From NCBI GenBank assembly GCA_023078555.1, contig CM041203.1:763481-827480 (forward strand): a DNA stretch of 64,000 nucleotides, in the 5' to 3' direction. The translations under genes and the position numbers were made by a program. The notes below the pieces were generated by a model that was not told where the DNA came from, made no database searches, and saw only the letters and a program-made list of their open reading frames with translations. This DNA is from Ulva prolifera. Lineage: Eukaryota; Chlorophyta; Ulvophyceae; Ulvales; Ulvaceae. Shown here piece after piece: positions 1 through 11,923 of the stretch (position 1 is the first letter of the stretch; each line of letters begins with the position of its first letter).

Positions 1-854
1 ACGGTTTGGGCGCCGCAGCCCACACACAGGCTACTACTTTCGATTGAAGACTCGAAAAGGCACGCACGGATCATCAAGAGCGCATGGCTGCCACCTAAGG
101 ACAACGAGTACATGATCTCAGATTGTGGAGTCACCTCCTCGCTGGATCTTGAGTCACACGTCGCTCGGGGCGATGGCCAGTGTTCACATGATGTTGCCGG
201 CACAGCGTGTTGATCTTGCTTCGTACTGAGCACACTTGAACGCCTGATTGGCATGTGTCTCATGTCCAATGCATGCTCCTGCACATCTGCGCTTAAAGTG
301 TTCTAAGCAGGCTTTTGTCGGCACCCACGCCATTGCACATTTCATCGTTTCTCAGCACGGGTCAAAGTAACATACCGTCGTCAACGGTGGGTGCATGTTT
401 GTGTGTGGGTGTAGAGGTGAGCCTTGAGAAGTATGGATGTGTGGTGTTGGCGGCGGCAGTGTGTCGTTTATGTTCTGTGTGAAGTGACAGCGGTGCCCTG
501 CATGTGCAGGTTTCATGTACTGATCCCGCGCGCAGTTCCCACGCAGCTACCCGCCTCTCCGGCCTGGTCCTTGTAACACCGCAGTAGAACACACGACAAC
601 AGTCAGTTCGGGGTGGTGAAGATGCTTCGATCAACATGTATGTGGCCATGTCCGATTGCTGTCACATATACACACACGATAGGACTCCTCATCAGTGACC
701 GGTGAGGCAACTCTGTGCTCGACACCGTTCACACCCCTGCACACTCACGATTACAGATGAATGGGTACCATGCGCTTACTCATCCACATTCACCGTTCCA
801 CAATAGGCACCGGATCCTTGCTCTTGGCAGCATGCTGGCACAGTTGCAGCCGCG
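1..854. other. Gene-poor left flank
   Basis: No open frame here shows a recognisable domain. Positions 535-580 hold the end of a dispersed repeat finishing in GTCCTTGTAACAC, which recurs near 38.47 kb. The right part, 751-854, is the probable 3' untranslated region of the ribosomal protein S5 gene on the minus strand. Confidence 0.5.
751..755 (-). terminator. Polyadenylation signal TGTAA of the S5 gene
   Basis: TGTAA on the minus strand, about 100 nt past the S5 stop codon. TGTAA is the usual green-algal polyadenylation signal; assigning it to this gene is inference. Confidence 0.35.
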
Positions 855-3411
855 CTACATGTACTCTTTGTGGAACAACTTCCGAGAGACCCGCTCCCGG
901 AGATAAACTCCCTTTGCTTCTGCGACCTCTGCTGCCGTGGGCGTGTTCGCCAGAGCCTGGAAAAGCCCCTTGACGACATTCCGGGTGTTGCGAGAGTTGT
1001 GCGTCTGCAAATGACCGCGGCTCAGTACACCACAAAAGTATGCCCTGCAGGCGCTGCACCGAGTGCTGCTGCCTGCGGCTGATCGAGTCGGGTCGCACCT
1101 TGACCGTGATGTCACGGATGCCGAGCAGCTCGCACGCCTGCATGACGATGGGTGACGCGCTGATGCCAAAGTCGGAGGGCCGCGGGAAGATGGAGATCTT
1201 GGTGCGGATGAACTTGGTCTTGGAGGGGTAGTACACGGTGTGGCCGCGGTACAGCGGGATGTTGATCGCCCCGAGCACCGCAAAGCGGATGGCCTTGAAG
1301 ATGGCATCGTTGACCTCCTTCGCAACGCCGATCCCGTACGCGCCCTTGCCCTGCATGCCGAGCTGCCTGTGCCGGGCGGCTGAACACAAGGCACGCGCGA
1401 TCCACAGATGACGAAAAACAGTAGACGAGCGCTGTGCATGCGAGGCCATCGGCCACACGACTCCCTGGGGCAGCAGACCCATGAATTCCCCGGTGCGTTT
1501 GCGGGGTGGGGAAGTCGCAGCACGTGCACGAGGGCGCGTCTCGGGCGGGCTGACGCTGACTTGGGTCGCCGCGTCAGCTGAGTGCCACTCAAACGGCCAC
1601 CAAACGCCAGGACCGCATGGCATAGTCTCTGGCCTGTGATAGCCACGCTTTCACAAACAACCTTCAGAAACCACAAGAACCCTCAGACTTGCACACATCC
1701 CGATGGCGGACTGAACCGCACGTTGAGGTTGCCGACAATCACCATCGCAGAGAAGCGCGACTTCTTGCCCTGCGGCGTCTGCTTCGTCGTCATCTTCACA
1801 TCCACGACGACCATGTTCCACTCCCCGGACTCCGTCAGGGCCGCGAGCTGCGGCAGCCCCGGCTCCACGACCATCGACGGCACCTCGGGGAGGCCCTCCA
1901 CCTGCATGTCGTCCTGTGCGGTCGCCTCGGCGAGCAGCGAGAGGCGCTCCTTGCGGGTCAGCTTCTTGCCGGAGCCCTTGTGCACGTCGCCGTGCAGGTC
2001 TGCCATCTTCTGGGCGTACTCGTCCAGCTTCGCCTCGTACACGTCCTTCAGCGGCGCACTGCACACGCCGCAGATTTGCTTGGAGGGGAGAGGGTGGGAG
2101 CTAGGGTGGTGCTGCACACAGACGGTGTTGGTGCCTCCTGCTCAGCCGCTCACGGTGATGCCGAGGCAGGGGAGTGGTGGGAGCCTGGCAGCAGTGCCAT
2201 GCGATGTGAGTCTGCATATGTGCGGCAGGCTGCTATAGAGCCAGCGCATCGGTGACTGAAACTTGGTGGCACAGCGGTGACGCGGTCGGCGTTGTGGAGC
2301 GTCAAGTTGGACCAGGGCCGCATGCATGATATGTGGCTGCCTGCCGGACGCAGCCACTGCCATGAGCGATGTGATGCGATTTGAATGGGCTTCAGCAGGG
2401 AGTGGCTCGGTGTGTGTATGTGTGCGGGTTGGTGCAAGAGGGGGCGCTTGCGGCTTGCAGCGTGCAGGGGGAGTGTGCATGCGTGAGCGGCCGCCTGAAC
2501 GCTCGGTATTGGCCGCATGTGCAGTGAGCCCACCCCTGTGCAGGAGAGAGCCGAGCATGGTGACCGCTGCTTCAGATCCGCGCGTGCTAGTGACTTCTAC
2601 CTACCGCATGATGCCCGCCTCTGTTGCGGGAGTGGTGTGTTGGTTTGTTGTCAGACAGGCTGACACGGACGTGGCCAACAGGCACCTCAAGGCACGGCTG
2701 CGGCATCAGGGCGGCTCCAGCTTCCCGCTGTATGATGAAGCTCCAGGTAACGCGAGGTAAGCGATTGTTTTGTTGCCTACGGTACGTTAGATAGATAGTC
2801 GATGCGTTGTGATGCTCTCACAGTGTTACAGGTATCGGCAATTGAGCACGCTGGGGAGCTCATTTTTTTTCCTCTTTCAGGAGGTACATATTGAGCTACT
2901 CTTGCAGGGTACATGTGAAGCAATGGCACTCCGGAATGTGGGTGTATCGTGACCTGAGCAAGACAAGGAGCAGGCACAGGTGTCAGTTCGCGGCGCACTT
3001 GTCTTGCAGCACCCCGTCGGCTGGCAGGCGTGGTGCATCAGTGGACAGACCAGGCCCAGTGGCCTCATCAGGATCATCTGTACCTTCTAGTGCTGCTGCA
3101 CCTTTGCGCCGCACATCTTGTGAGAGCACAAATCTTTCGCCTGGGATCTTGGCGTCAACATCATCTGCGTCGTCATCATCACTACCATCCCCGACGTCCC
3201 TGAACTGCTTCCAATGCTCAGACTCTTCCTCTGAATCATCTTTGTCTGCATCCGTGCTAGAGCCGCTGTCCGATTCGCTACTGGAGGGAGCAAGGACTAC
3301 AACAGCTGTGTGCAGGAACTGCTGCCTGCCACTTGTTGGGGTATTCCAGGCTCTGTATTTGTGCGCCACTGGGTCACCTGTTTCAGCTACAGAATGTGTT
3401 CGTGCCTGCAT
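855..3411 (-). CDS. MRPS5: Mitochondrial small-subunit ribosomal protein uS5m
   Basis: Component of the mitochondrial ribosome small subunit. Four exons on the minus strand, 3411-2999, 2058-1722, 1350-1099 and 1004-855, join in phase to 383 codons. Exons 2-4 give the two S5 parts: the N-terminal RNA-binding region ending SAMVIVGNLN, spliced to GKGAYGIGVAKEV, then a C-terminal fold with GHTVYYPSKTKF and KGLFQALANTP. This matches human MRPS5 more closely than bacterial S5. Donors are GTGCGC, GTGCGG and GTGCGA. Exon 1 encodes an acidic, Ser/Asp-rich extension (SESDSGSSTDADKDD) joined only by a phase-compatible splice; it carries no clear mitochondrial presequence, so the ATG at 3411 is tentative. 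Exons 2-4 are secure. Confidence 0.85.
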
Positions 3412-5957
3412 GTAGCCCAAAGTGCGATTCAGGGGAGCGGAGGAAACAGCTGGGCACCCAGAAGGTGGTGCGGCCTGGCCTGCTTGGAATCCTGGCTTAT
3501 CAAGCACGCTGTTGTGCCACCACTGCACAGTGTACGCACATATCACTTGTGTCTAGGGCATCGTACCGCTATATGGCGCACGAGCCCCTCTCCGCGGCCT
3601 CCTGAAGTGCTGCCCCAGGTGGTGTGCAAGGCCCGAACGAGTGACCGCGCGATTTGCTTTCTCATCCAGACTAACCAAGTGCCTAAATTGACATGGTACC
3701 TATGACAAATTGCAGCTATGCCTTCATGATCTCTATCATACCACCCTCGACAGCTCCTGTGATGGCCGCGCCAACGTCAACGTGCTGACCTGACGCGGAC
3801 TCTATGACTCACAGAACACCAGCAGCAGGTATGTATGATACACTTACGTTGCTGCACATGACCGTTTGAGCCTGCTGCCGGAGAATTCGGCGTCGCCTTT
3901 GCTTGTCCACGCTGTATCTCCAGCGCGCTCCGAGGCAGTGCCCACCGGTGCAATCACTTCACTGTACAAACTAGATCTCCCCGGAACTGCGGAGCTGTGC
4001 GGCTGCAAATCATATCATCCACCCACAACTTATGGACATGCACAAGCTCCAACGATCGCCTGCTTCTCGTCTGCTGCAGCGAGGCGAATCTGCGTTTGCA
4101 TTCCTTCTCAGACACTGCATCGGACTGCATCGGGCTGGACAACGTTCCAATCCAGCAGCTCTAATTCCACGCATATGTTGAGTGCCGTGGCAACGTTGTA
4201 TCACGCAGTATCTCTTGCTGTCCTGCTACACTACAGGCATGGTGCCGTCCAGCTATAGCGATCGTCACTCGACATGCCCTCTGGCCATGCCGATCAGTTC
4301 CCCTCCAACCAATGATAGCTCCGTGTACCAAAGTGGCTCAGCGCAGCTCAAGGTGGGTTCAGTTGTCCATGCATTCACTCTCAGCGCAGATTGTGGCCTT
4401 GTCAGGCCACGCGGCTGTGATTGCATTGCATCGAAGGGCTTCACATTGCGAGAAGAAGGCATGGTGTAGGATGTGGCCGTTGAGGCAGTGTCCAGTGATT
4501 ATCTGTTCGTACACTAGCTTGCGAAGTAGATCTGCTGGGAGTGCAGGCACCGCCTTGCGAGTTGATGACTAGCTGCACTGGTCATAACAGCGGCAAAAGT
4601 GATGCCTCAGCACTGGGACTGCCTGTATCTTCTGGGAGTGTGCCTGCTTCAAGGAGCCGAAGGCTTCCAGCCAGAATTCAAGATTGTATTCAAGATGATT
4701 TAGCAGCCCCACCAGCACCAAAGAAAACAGCACGTGCCCCCGCACGGAAAAACAAGAAGGCAGCAGCCAATGCACTGAAACCGTGTACCCCTGCACAGGC
4801 TGGGAAAGAGGAAATGGCACATGCAAGGGCCATGGTCAGTGGTTCCTGTTCCAGATTGCAGCCATTAAGGCAACCCCCGACGACAGGTATGATCGTTTAC
4901 GTGTGATGAATAGCTGACTGCGCAGATGCGATCACATGATGTTCAGTGAGGCAATTGTGGCCTTGGCGAGACTTGCTGGTTGCTGCGCTCCATTGGCAGA
5001 CAATCATACATGAGGTTGCAACACTGTGACAAGGCTGATCAGGCATCTTGATCAGGCATCTTGCGCACGGCCAGCCAGTGTCCATGACAAGGCTTTCTCT
5101 GGGACATTCCTTATTCGCATGTCGCCATGCAGACGCAACATGTGCCTCTGACTGTGACAGTGACTCGGACGATGAACCTGGGACCTTATGGAAGTCTGCA
5201 AAAGCATATGTGTGTCTCCCATGCATACCCCGTGTCCTGTTGCACACAGCACATTTCCCACGGCTCAAGTTCCAGTGATGTTTCTCTGTGTCACATCATC
5301 TAGGGTATAACTGAAGGTGGACTGAATAACAACGGCATCAATGTGAGGTCTACTTGAATATCTCCAGTCCTGCAACACTGTATACGACTGACACAGCGGC
5401 CTCTGGCTCAGCCTGATGTGCATTCCAGGCATCGCCCACGACTGTCGTGCTGGTGCAGAACGTCAAGCGGCACAGAGCAGAGGTCGATAGCCGGTTGGCA
5501 GTACCAGGAGTGAACGATGCCCCGTCACTAGAGCTGGGGCAGTGGCGCAAGCAATGCAGCTGCATCACCGGCTTTGGCCTGTACCAGCGCACAGGCGCCA
5601 GTCGCAGCGGAGGGGGCAAGCGAAAAGCCAGCAAGCCACAGCTCGAACACCTCAAGCAGCGAATCTCCATCAGCACCCAGATCCAGGTGTGGCTCTCGAG
5701 CTTGGAGGCACCACACCGCAAATGCCGTACTCACCTCAAAACACCAACACGGTGCCCTGTAGCACATACCTTTCTGCCACGCAGTCATCACGTTGCAGCA
5801 CGTGTTGTGCATGCAGCTTGCACAATGCTCCCTGGCTCCGTCAGTGTGGCACATTTGCATTAGCAGGCAGCTCAGTATCGAAGGGATCTCCATGCAGCAG
5901 CGTCCGGGCAGGCATGGCTCGCGAGCTTGTGTCAACGTTGTGGGTGTCTGCATGCAG
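3412..5957. other. Region between S5 and the SET exons, mostly unassigned
   Basis: Short overlapping frames on both strands and one basic ORF (4541-4906). The + strand frame near 5574-5748 is Ser-rich and would join the SET exon in phase through a GTACTC donor at 5749, but nothing in it is recognisable. Regulatory sequence of the SET gene may lie here. Confidence 0.3.
4541..4906 (+). CDS. Lys/Ala-rich ORF, possible upstream exon of the SET gene
   Basis: A 121-codon open frame, basic and Lys/Ala/Pro-rich (APARKNKKAAANALKP). It lies upstream of and in the same orientation as the SET-domain exons, and such tracts are common in the N-terminal parts of histone methyltransferases. No splice link was established and no domain is visible. 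It could be chance or another gene. Confidence 0.25.
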   Translation: MQAPPCELMTSCTGHNSGKSDASALGLPVSSGSVPASRSRRLPARIQDCIQDDLAAPPAPKKTARAPARKNKKAAANALKPCTPAQAGKEEMAHARAMVSGSCSRLQPLRQPPTTGMIVYV

Positions 5958-6630
5958 GCGGCTGCTGCAAAGCAGGATCGCTTTGTAGTGCGACCTTCAC
6001 ACATCGCGGGTATCGGAGTATATGCTGTAGAGGACATTCCTGCAAAGGAGGTGCTTATGGAGTACTCTGGTGCGGCCTGTGCTGATCTGAGTGTGTCAAC
6101 TGAGCTTACCATCTGGTTCCCCTACCGCAAAGGCTGCTGTTGTTGGCACATGTGTCGTTTCACCTGTTGTGTGGGTGTAGGGGTTTTGACGAGGCGTGTG
6201 CATGCGGACCGGCTGGAGGATATGTACGAGCGGATGAAATGCGACCATTACCTGTTTTCAATTGATCAATCTGAATACATTGTGGATGCCACTCAGAGTG
6301 GTGGCACCTGCCGATTTGTGAACCATTCCTGCGGGTGCGCCAACTTGCCTGTATCCACAAGCTGGGATGTGAAATTTGTGAATATGCACAAATTTCAGAT
6401 ATCTCGTGAAGCACCAGCTGGCTCCGTTTTTGTGACGTATGCAAGCAATGTGCAGGCCAAACAGCGAGGTCCGCACGGTTTCTGTCGACGGGGTCCGAAG
6501 AATCCTGCTGTGCAGCCTGCAAGAGATCAGAGCAGGCGAAGAGCTGTGTTATGACTATCGGCTGGCCGCTGACCCAGATAAAGCCATTAGATGTGCGTGT
6601 GGCAGCAAGAAGTGCAGAGGATGGCTATGA
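5958..6630 (+). CDS. SET-domain protein lysine methyltransferase, SET1/MLL-like (C-terminal exons)
   Basis: Probable nuclear histone lysine methyltransferase using S-adenosylmethionine. Three exons, 5958-6069, 6181-6334 and 6456-6630, join with phases 1 and 2. The seen 147 codons hold a full SET domain: HIAGIGVYAVEDI, EYSGG, YLFSIDQSEYIVDAT, the cofactor-binding RFVNHSCGPNS, and GEELCYDYRL with the catalytic tyrosine. It closes with a post-SET zinc motif CACGSKKC and ends two residues after RGWL. Gene order of the motifs and the terminal post-SET cysteines resemble the COMPASS-type SET1/MLL group that methylates histone H3 Lys4; substrate is inferred. Donors are GTGCGG and GTGCGC. The N-terminal exons are not resolved. 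Confidence 0.85.
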
Positions 6631-6833
6631 TCCTGCTCTGTGGAACTTTCAGTAAGGCACCCGGGCGTCGCCATGTGCCGGTAATCCTGAATGATCGTGT
6701 TACACTTTGCTGTTGTGGGAGCTCCACGAGGTTTCTGCCAAGCTTCTTCATCACACAATGTGTTCTTCTCAATGGTTCTAGTGCTTTTGAGTAGTGTGCT
6801 TCCAGAGCAAGATGCAGGGCATTTCCTGTCGCA

Positions 6834-8556
6834 CTATGATCTCTTGTCTACTGCCCGGCTCAACTGGGACATGAGGAGTGCATTGACCTGAACTGATGCA
6901 CATGTCAGCATCGACGCGTCTTCCTCCTGTTCACTTGATGTGTTGACCTGCACTTTGTCAGTCACATTGCATGCCAATTCATCCGCGGAGTCCTGTGCCA
7001 AGGTGACGGAGCTTTCTTTTGCATCCATGTTCACATTGTGCAGACAATCTGAACTGCCTGGCCCCCAAGTCCACCCCGCATACTGCAAGCCAAGTCCACC
7101 TCTGTCCATGAGAGAACTTTTTTCCCGCCCCTTGTCCACATCACCCTTGTTCGTCCCACTGCGATCTCCTGTGCCCAAACATCGTCGAGTCGCCTCTGAA
7201 CTCCAAGGACCAATGCATGCATCAGTCAGCCCAACACATGGGACTCCAGCGCTGGTGCCTGGGCGTAGGACCTCCTGGTTGCCTTCGCAGCCCATCAAGC
7301 GGCTTCTCATGTTCGGAACAGTGGAAGGCCGTTTATTCACAGTGGCAGCAGCCGCCGCTGTCGGAGGCAGAGGTGAGTTTGTTGCAGTCCACCGATCACA
7401 AGGCGCCACTGCAGCCAGAGGGTCCACAGGCAAGAGCTCTGCAAACGCGCTGCGGAGATGTGGTCCCGATGCCTGCCGTGCCACTGGCCATTGCATTCGC
7501 TCCGCGTTTGTGGATGTGCCCTTGGTGAGGTCAGGATCGGGCTGGGCAATGCGATCTCTTGCAGCCGTGGTTGCGCGTTGACCTGATGTTGGCTGGGTAT
7601 CGAGGTACTGTTGCAGGTGGCGGGAGCGAGCTGAAGCAGAAAGAGCTACGCGTACGTGCGAAACATTGTCTGTGCTAGCACGCCTGATGGATCCAGGCGG
7701 TATGGTGGAGTCACTGATACCTGCATGCGCTGTTTTCCGCGGGAAGGGGCCTGAGGCGGCGGCTTGTAATGAGCTGGATTCACAAGTCGTTGAGTCAACT
7801 GCACCAGCTCCAGCGTGCAGCTGTCGTGGGGACGGTTCTGCCAGATATGTGTATGAAGGTACAAGAGGGATTGCTGGGGTGGCCTTTTTCTGCTTTACTT
7901 GTGTAGGTAGGCAGTCTGGTGCTTGCAAGTGTGGGCTCCTACTTGTGGATGAGCGCCGAGTAGGTGCCCTGTGTAGGGGCTCCTGTCTGAAGCTGGTCGT
8001 GAGGGTACAGGAATCATTCTGGGGCTTGCGCAGTGCTGTTGAAGTTGATGGAGGAGGACTTTTTACGGCAGGCTGGCGTGTACTGTGCTGGTTTGCCCAT
8101 ACAGGCAAGGGGGTCATGTGATTGCGATAGGGGCTATGAAACGGAAGGTGGCAGCTGCCCGGAATGTTCCTGAAACTTTGGCAGTGGGTCAGCATCTCAA
8201 AGGGAGCTCCTCGTCAGCTCGACGATATGCTTTGGACCGATTGTTGATATAACGGCGCAAAGAAGGAGAACTGACCTGCTTGGATGTCCTGGCAGACACA
8301 AGCTCTGAGCTTTCACGACAGCGATTGCCATGGGCTGCATAGCATTTCCAGGCTCTACTGACGATTGTGACCTGGCTTGCGGTGGAGGCCGAAGCGTGCG
8401 ATACGAAGCTTGAATGATTGCGCGATGGGTAGACATCAGTGCTCCGGAGGCTGACAAGCCGGATCCATGAGCGCTGCCTTGCTTGAGTCCAGAGATTTTC
8501 TGTTCGTGGGATCGACTTGGTATGTTCACTAGTCGAGATTGGCTTTTATCATACAT
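6834..8556 (-). CDS. Hypothetical Ser/Thr/Pro-rich protein
   Basis: Not recognised. An ATG at 8556 opens a frame to about 8268, where a GTCAGT donor could splice to an AG near 8171 and continue through a 450-codon open frame to 6834. Composition is Ser, Thr, Ala, Pro and Arg with no predicted domain, suggesting a disordered protein. A further minus frame at 8808-9071 reads like coding sequence and may be an upstream exon. If so, this gene and eIF4E (start 9240) are divergently transcribed from under 200 bp. The unbroken length in a moderate-GC region supports coding, but the opposite strand also has long frames. Confidence 0.45.
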
Positions 8557-9239
8557 GGCTGCTGTATTGCTACCATTCTGACCGTGCCAAAGGCAACGAG
8601 TTTGGTTGACATGAGTCGAAGCTGACGAAGTTCTGCTGCGGCGAAGGTGCTACCCAGCTCATCTGGTAGATCGTTCAATCAAAAGCAAGGGCTGGCTGAC
8701 CTGGCGCATGTTCCTGAATCACTGTCAGTGTTCTGTCTGCATCACGGCTGTGACCACATTATGAATACGTCGTCGACACATAAGCTTGGTCTCCCGCATA
8801 CAGCATTCTACGAAGTTGCGAACGACAGCGTCTTGGTGCCGGTCTTGGTATGTGCATGCCGAAGTTTGACAGTTGGTCCCCATGCCACACAAGATCGTCG
8901 TGACTCCGGAAACACATGAGCCAAGAAACTTGATGATAGAGCATTGACGATGTCAGAATTGGTTTTGTTGTCTTCGTGCTTTGCTGATACAAATTCTGGA
9001 CTGCACCTGGACAGTAGATTCGCAATGTTTGACTGTGCCAAGACGCAGTTTTGATCGATCACGCTATTCACGCTATAGCTTCCTTATCTCCCTTCTTGCT
9101 GGCGTCATAAGATAGACGAATCAGTCCGTCCTGTGGCCGGAGTGCCTGCCAACCGTAAGTGTCTTGGCCTCTGGGCATCGTCTAGCTGCGGCAATTCACA
9201 GCCATTATACGTTATTCGAAGTAGGCTTGGCTTGAGTGC

Positions 9240-11216
9240 ATGACATCTCAAGAGGTGCACAAGCTGCCACGGCGGTGGTGCCTCAAGTACAGCGACAGCG
9301 AAACAAACGCAGACAGGAAGCAACAGGGGCGCAAATGGACGGAGCACAAAAAATTATGCTCCTTCGATACTGTGGAAGGCTTTTGGAGGTGTGGTGCCTA
9401 AATCAAATGGTGTCACGCCCACCTCGATCTGTTTCCTGTCCCCAACTGGGCCCAAAATGGACACCGTCACATGGCAATTCGGTGCCAAACGCGGAGACAC
9501 ACCAGCTTCACCACTGTCCCGGTAAATGTAAGGTATTGCATTTGTGGACGAATGCGATAACGCAAAGCGGTTCTTCGTTTCAAGTGCAGCAGTGTGGTGT
9601 TTGCAGAGCTCTTTCCGCAAGCCTCAGATGCTTTGTCGTATCTATTCCCGAAAGCCTTGCGACTAAATCCCAAACACACGCCCCTAACCAGCATAGACTG
9701 TACCCGTGTAATGGTGCCCTTGCCCAGCGTCAGTGTGCTACTGCAGCGCAATGCCAAACATGCTTCAATTTCATGTCGTCCACTCAGCATGTCACATTGA
9801 CCCTGTGGCCATATGGATGCCTGTGACATGGATTACACCAGCTTGAGCATAGATGCACGCCAACCTTCAAGAATCTCATTTCTGCCTGGCTCACGATTGG
9901 TCATGGAGGCTCCATGCTAAGTTATGTATGTTACGCGCAGCCTGCCATGTTGCAACATTCCAAAACAAGCTATGAAGCACTACATTCGTAAAACACACGT
10001 AATGCCTGCACTGTGCAAAGGGTTTCTCACGATTCTGCTCGGATTTCTGTGCCATATGTCCTTGATGCCCATGTAGGCTCTTTTCCAACTTAGTGGACGT
10101 GTCCAAGCTCGAAGGAAAGCGGGACTTCATGTTGTTTGAGGATGGGATTGAGCCTGACTGGGACGACCCTGGAAATGAACATGGGGGCCTGTGGCTTGCA
10201 CACAGCAGCGATATGGCCCTCAACACCGTCGCAGAAGATGGCAACATGGTCACTCTTCACACTATCTGGCTTGACACAGTGCGCTGTCATCCACACAGGC
10301 CTCCCAGGGGCGAACATATCTCCCATGCAGCTGGCATGGTGCGTGATGGCACAGCAGGTCAGCATGTCGGGTCAGCGTTATCACAGAAGCAGCGGTGATC
10401 TCGCATGCGCTGCCCGTACGTAATAAGATCTCGCCAGCTGTGACATAGGCATGTTACAGCGCAGTGGCTCGAGCAGAGGCCACCAGATGCTGTAGATCTC
10501 GGTCCAGCATTATATAAGAGCCGTCGTGCAGCGCTGCATATTGAGAGCATATGCTTTGCGCTCCTACAGAGCGCATGTCGATGATTCGTGCTCTGCTGCG
10601 GCGACGGCAGCACTTCATCAACTCAGTACCACAGTGCTGGTGTTATGCTAGTCCGTATCAGTGCATTCAGGCAACGGTCTGATTACATGCTGTGCTCACG
10701 TGCCGTTCTTTGCAGCCTCTCCCTCTGATCTTGGGGCAGAATCGCATCATTGCTGATGGGTGAGTGTAGCTGCTCGCCGTGCGGTGGCTCTCTGATCAGC
10801 ATCTAGATGCAGTGCCTTGACACCAGCGTGGGCTGAGTTGCGCCAGTCTTGGCAGAAGATGCCGCCGTGCATGTGCACATGGTGTTTCACAATACCGTCA
10901 TGGCACATGGAGATGGATGCTGATGGGTGCGGGCCTCTGTTTGCAGGTGATGCGGGCCATTGGGGAGCAGTTCCCCCAGAGCAACAATGTAGTGGGGGTC
11001 GCATTGAACATTCGCAAGAATGGCTCACGGCTGGCCTTGTGGACACGCACCACGAAGAGCGATGCGGTAGAGAAGACGCTGGGGCGAGACTTCAAGGCCG
11101 TGGTGCGGGTGCCGTCCAGCAAGTCGGTCGGGTACTCATCGCATGACGACAGCAAAGTCGCAACAGCAAACGGGAAGATGTACTGGAGTTCTTTCCGGGG
11201 GGCGATGAGGGTATAG
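9240..11216 (+). CDS. eIF4E: Translation initiation factor eIF4E
   Basis: Binds the mRNA 5' cap and recruits eIF4G in cytoplasmic translation initiation. Exons 9240-9388, 10077-10278 and 10947-11216 join to 206 residues (typical eIF4E about 215). Seen: RRWCLKY, then GRKW, SFDTVEGFWRLF, FEDGIEPDWDD, HTIWLDT, GEQFPQSNNVVGVALNIR and RLALWTR. The two cap-stacking tryptophans fall at about W33 and W78; W49 and W149 match human W73 and W166. The glutamate after the second stacking tryptophan is aspartate, and the position equivalent to human W46 is lysine. The N-terminal tail is only a dozen residues. Donors are GTGTGG and GTGCGC; acceptors ATGTAG and TTGCAG. Introns are 688 and 668 bp. Confidence 0.93.
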
Positions 11217-11923
11217 GCTCAGAAACGGGTGTGTGGCTGTCAGGGGAGCAATGGCACTGCAGCCATGACTCCATCGGCACAACACTCTAAATGTTGCACC
11301 TCTGGTGTGAGTGGGCCTCGATACAAACTTGGCCAATTTGTTCGGAAGCCATTTGCCTTTCTATCCCTGCTCAAATGAGCTCAATGCATTGAATAGATGA
11401 TGAAGGCCCCGCCAGGGCAAAGTTATGCACGGCTCTGGTTGTGTGGGTGTTGAAGAGCTAGTGGCGCTCGCAATGCGGCAAGGGCAGAATGTCAAGGTAC
11501 TGGCCCTCGTCATGTGTAGCACTGGGCTGGGCTTGCACCATGTGTGGCGTCGAGCAAGCCGGTCTCACTCAGATGCGCGGGATCTCCTTCGGTCACGAGT
11601 TCACACCGCGCGCATGTGTGCACCGGTCTGGCAACTTACTTCAGTCGCTCACAGCTGCGCACATCCACGCGCTGACATCAATGCACGAACATAGCTATCA
11701 TGTCCGGGCATTCGCTTGCGACGTCCCGCATCTTAGATTATCAGAAACCCTGGCATGAACATCGTCTTGTGTAAGCGCAGAATTGTTTCCTTAGACTCCG
11801 CGACCACAGCAAGTCAACGCAAGTGCTAGAAAGCGCCGCATCATATTGAGTTTAAGCGCAATTTATTACTGCATTTTGATTGATTGTTTGCACTCACACA
11901 ACCAAGGCTGACTGTATCATCTC
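11217..11923. other. Intergenic, no gene seen
   Basis: Between the eIF4E stop and the next + strand ATG at 11924. Only short frames with no recognisable content; presumably the eIF4E 3' end and the promoter of the next gene. Confidence 0.5.

Noticed and set aside
5528-6112. 194-codon minus frame over the SET gene start
   Set aside because: Overlaps the SET exon at 5958-6069 on the other strand, which is secure; no domain on the minus strand.
9354-9829. Minus-strand frames at the eIF4E 5' end, briefly considered as a gene with an FHA-like segment
   Set aside because: The + strand encodes the eIF4E N-terminal exon (FDTVEGFWR) here, which joins in phase to the next exon; the minus frames have no real domain.
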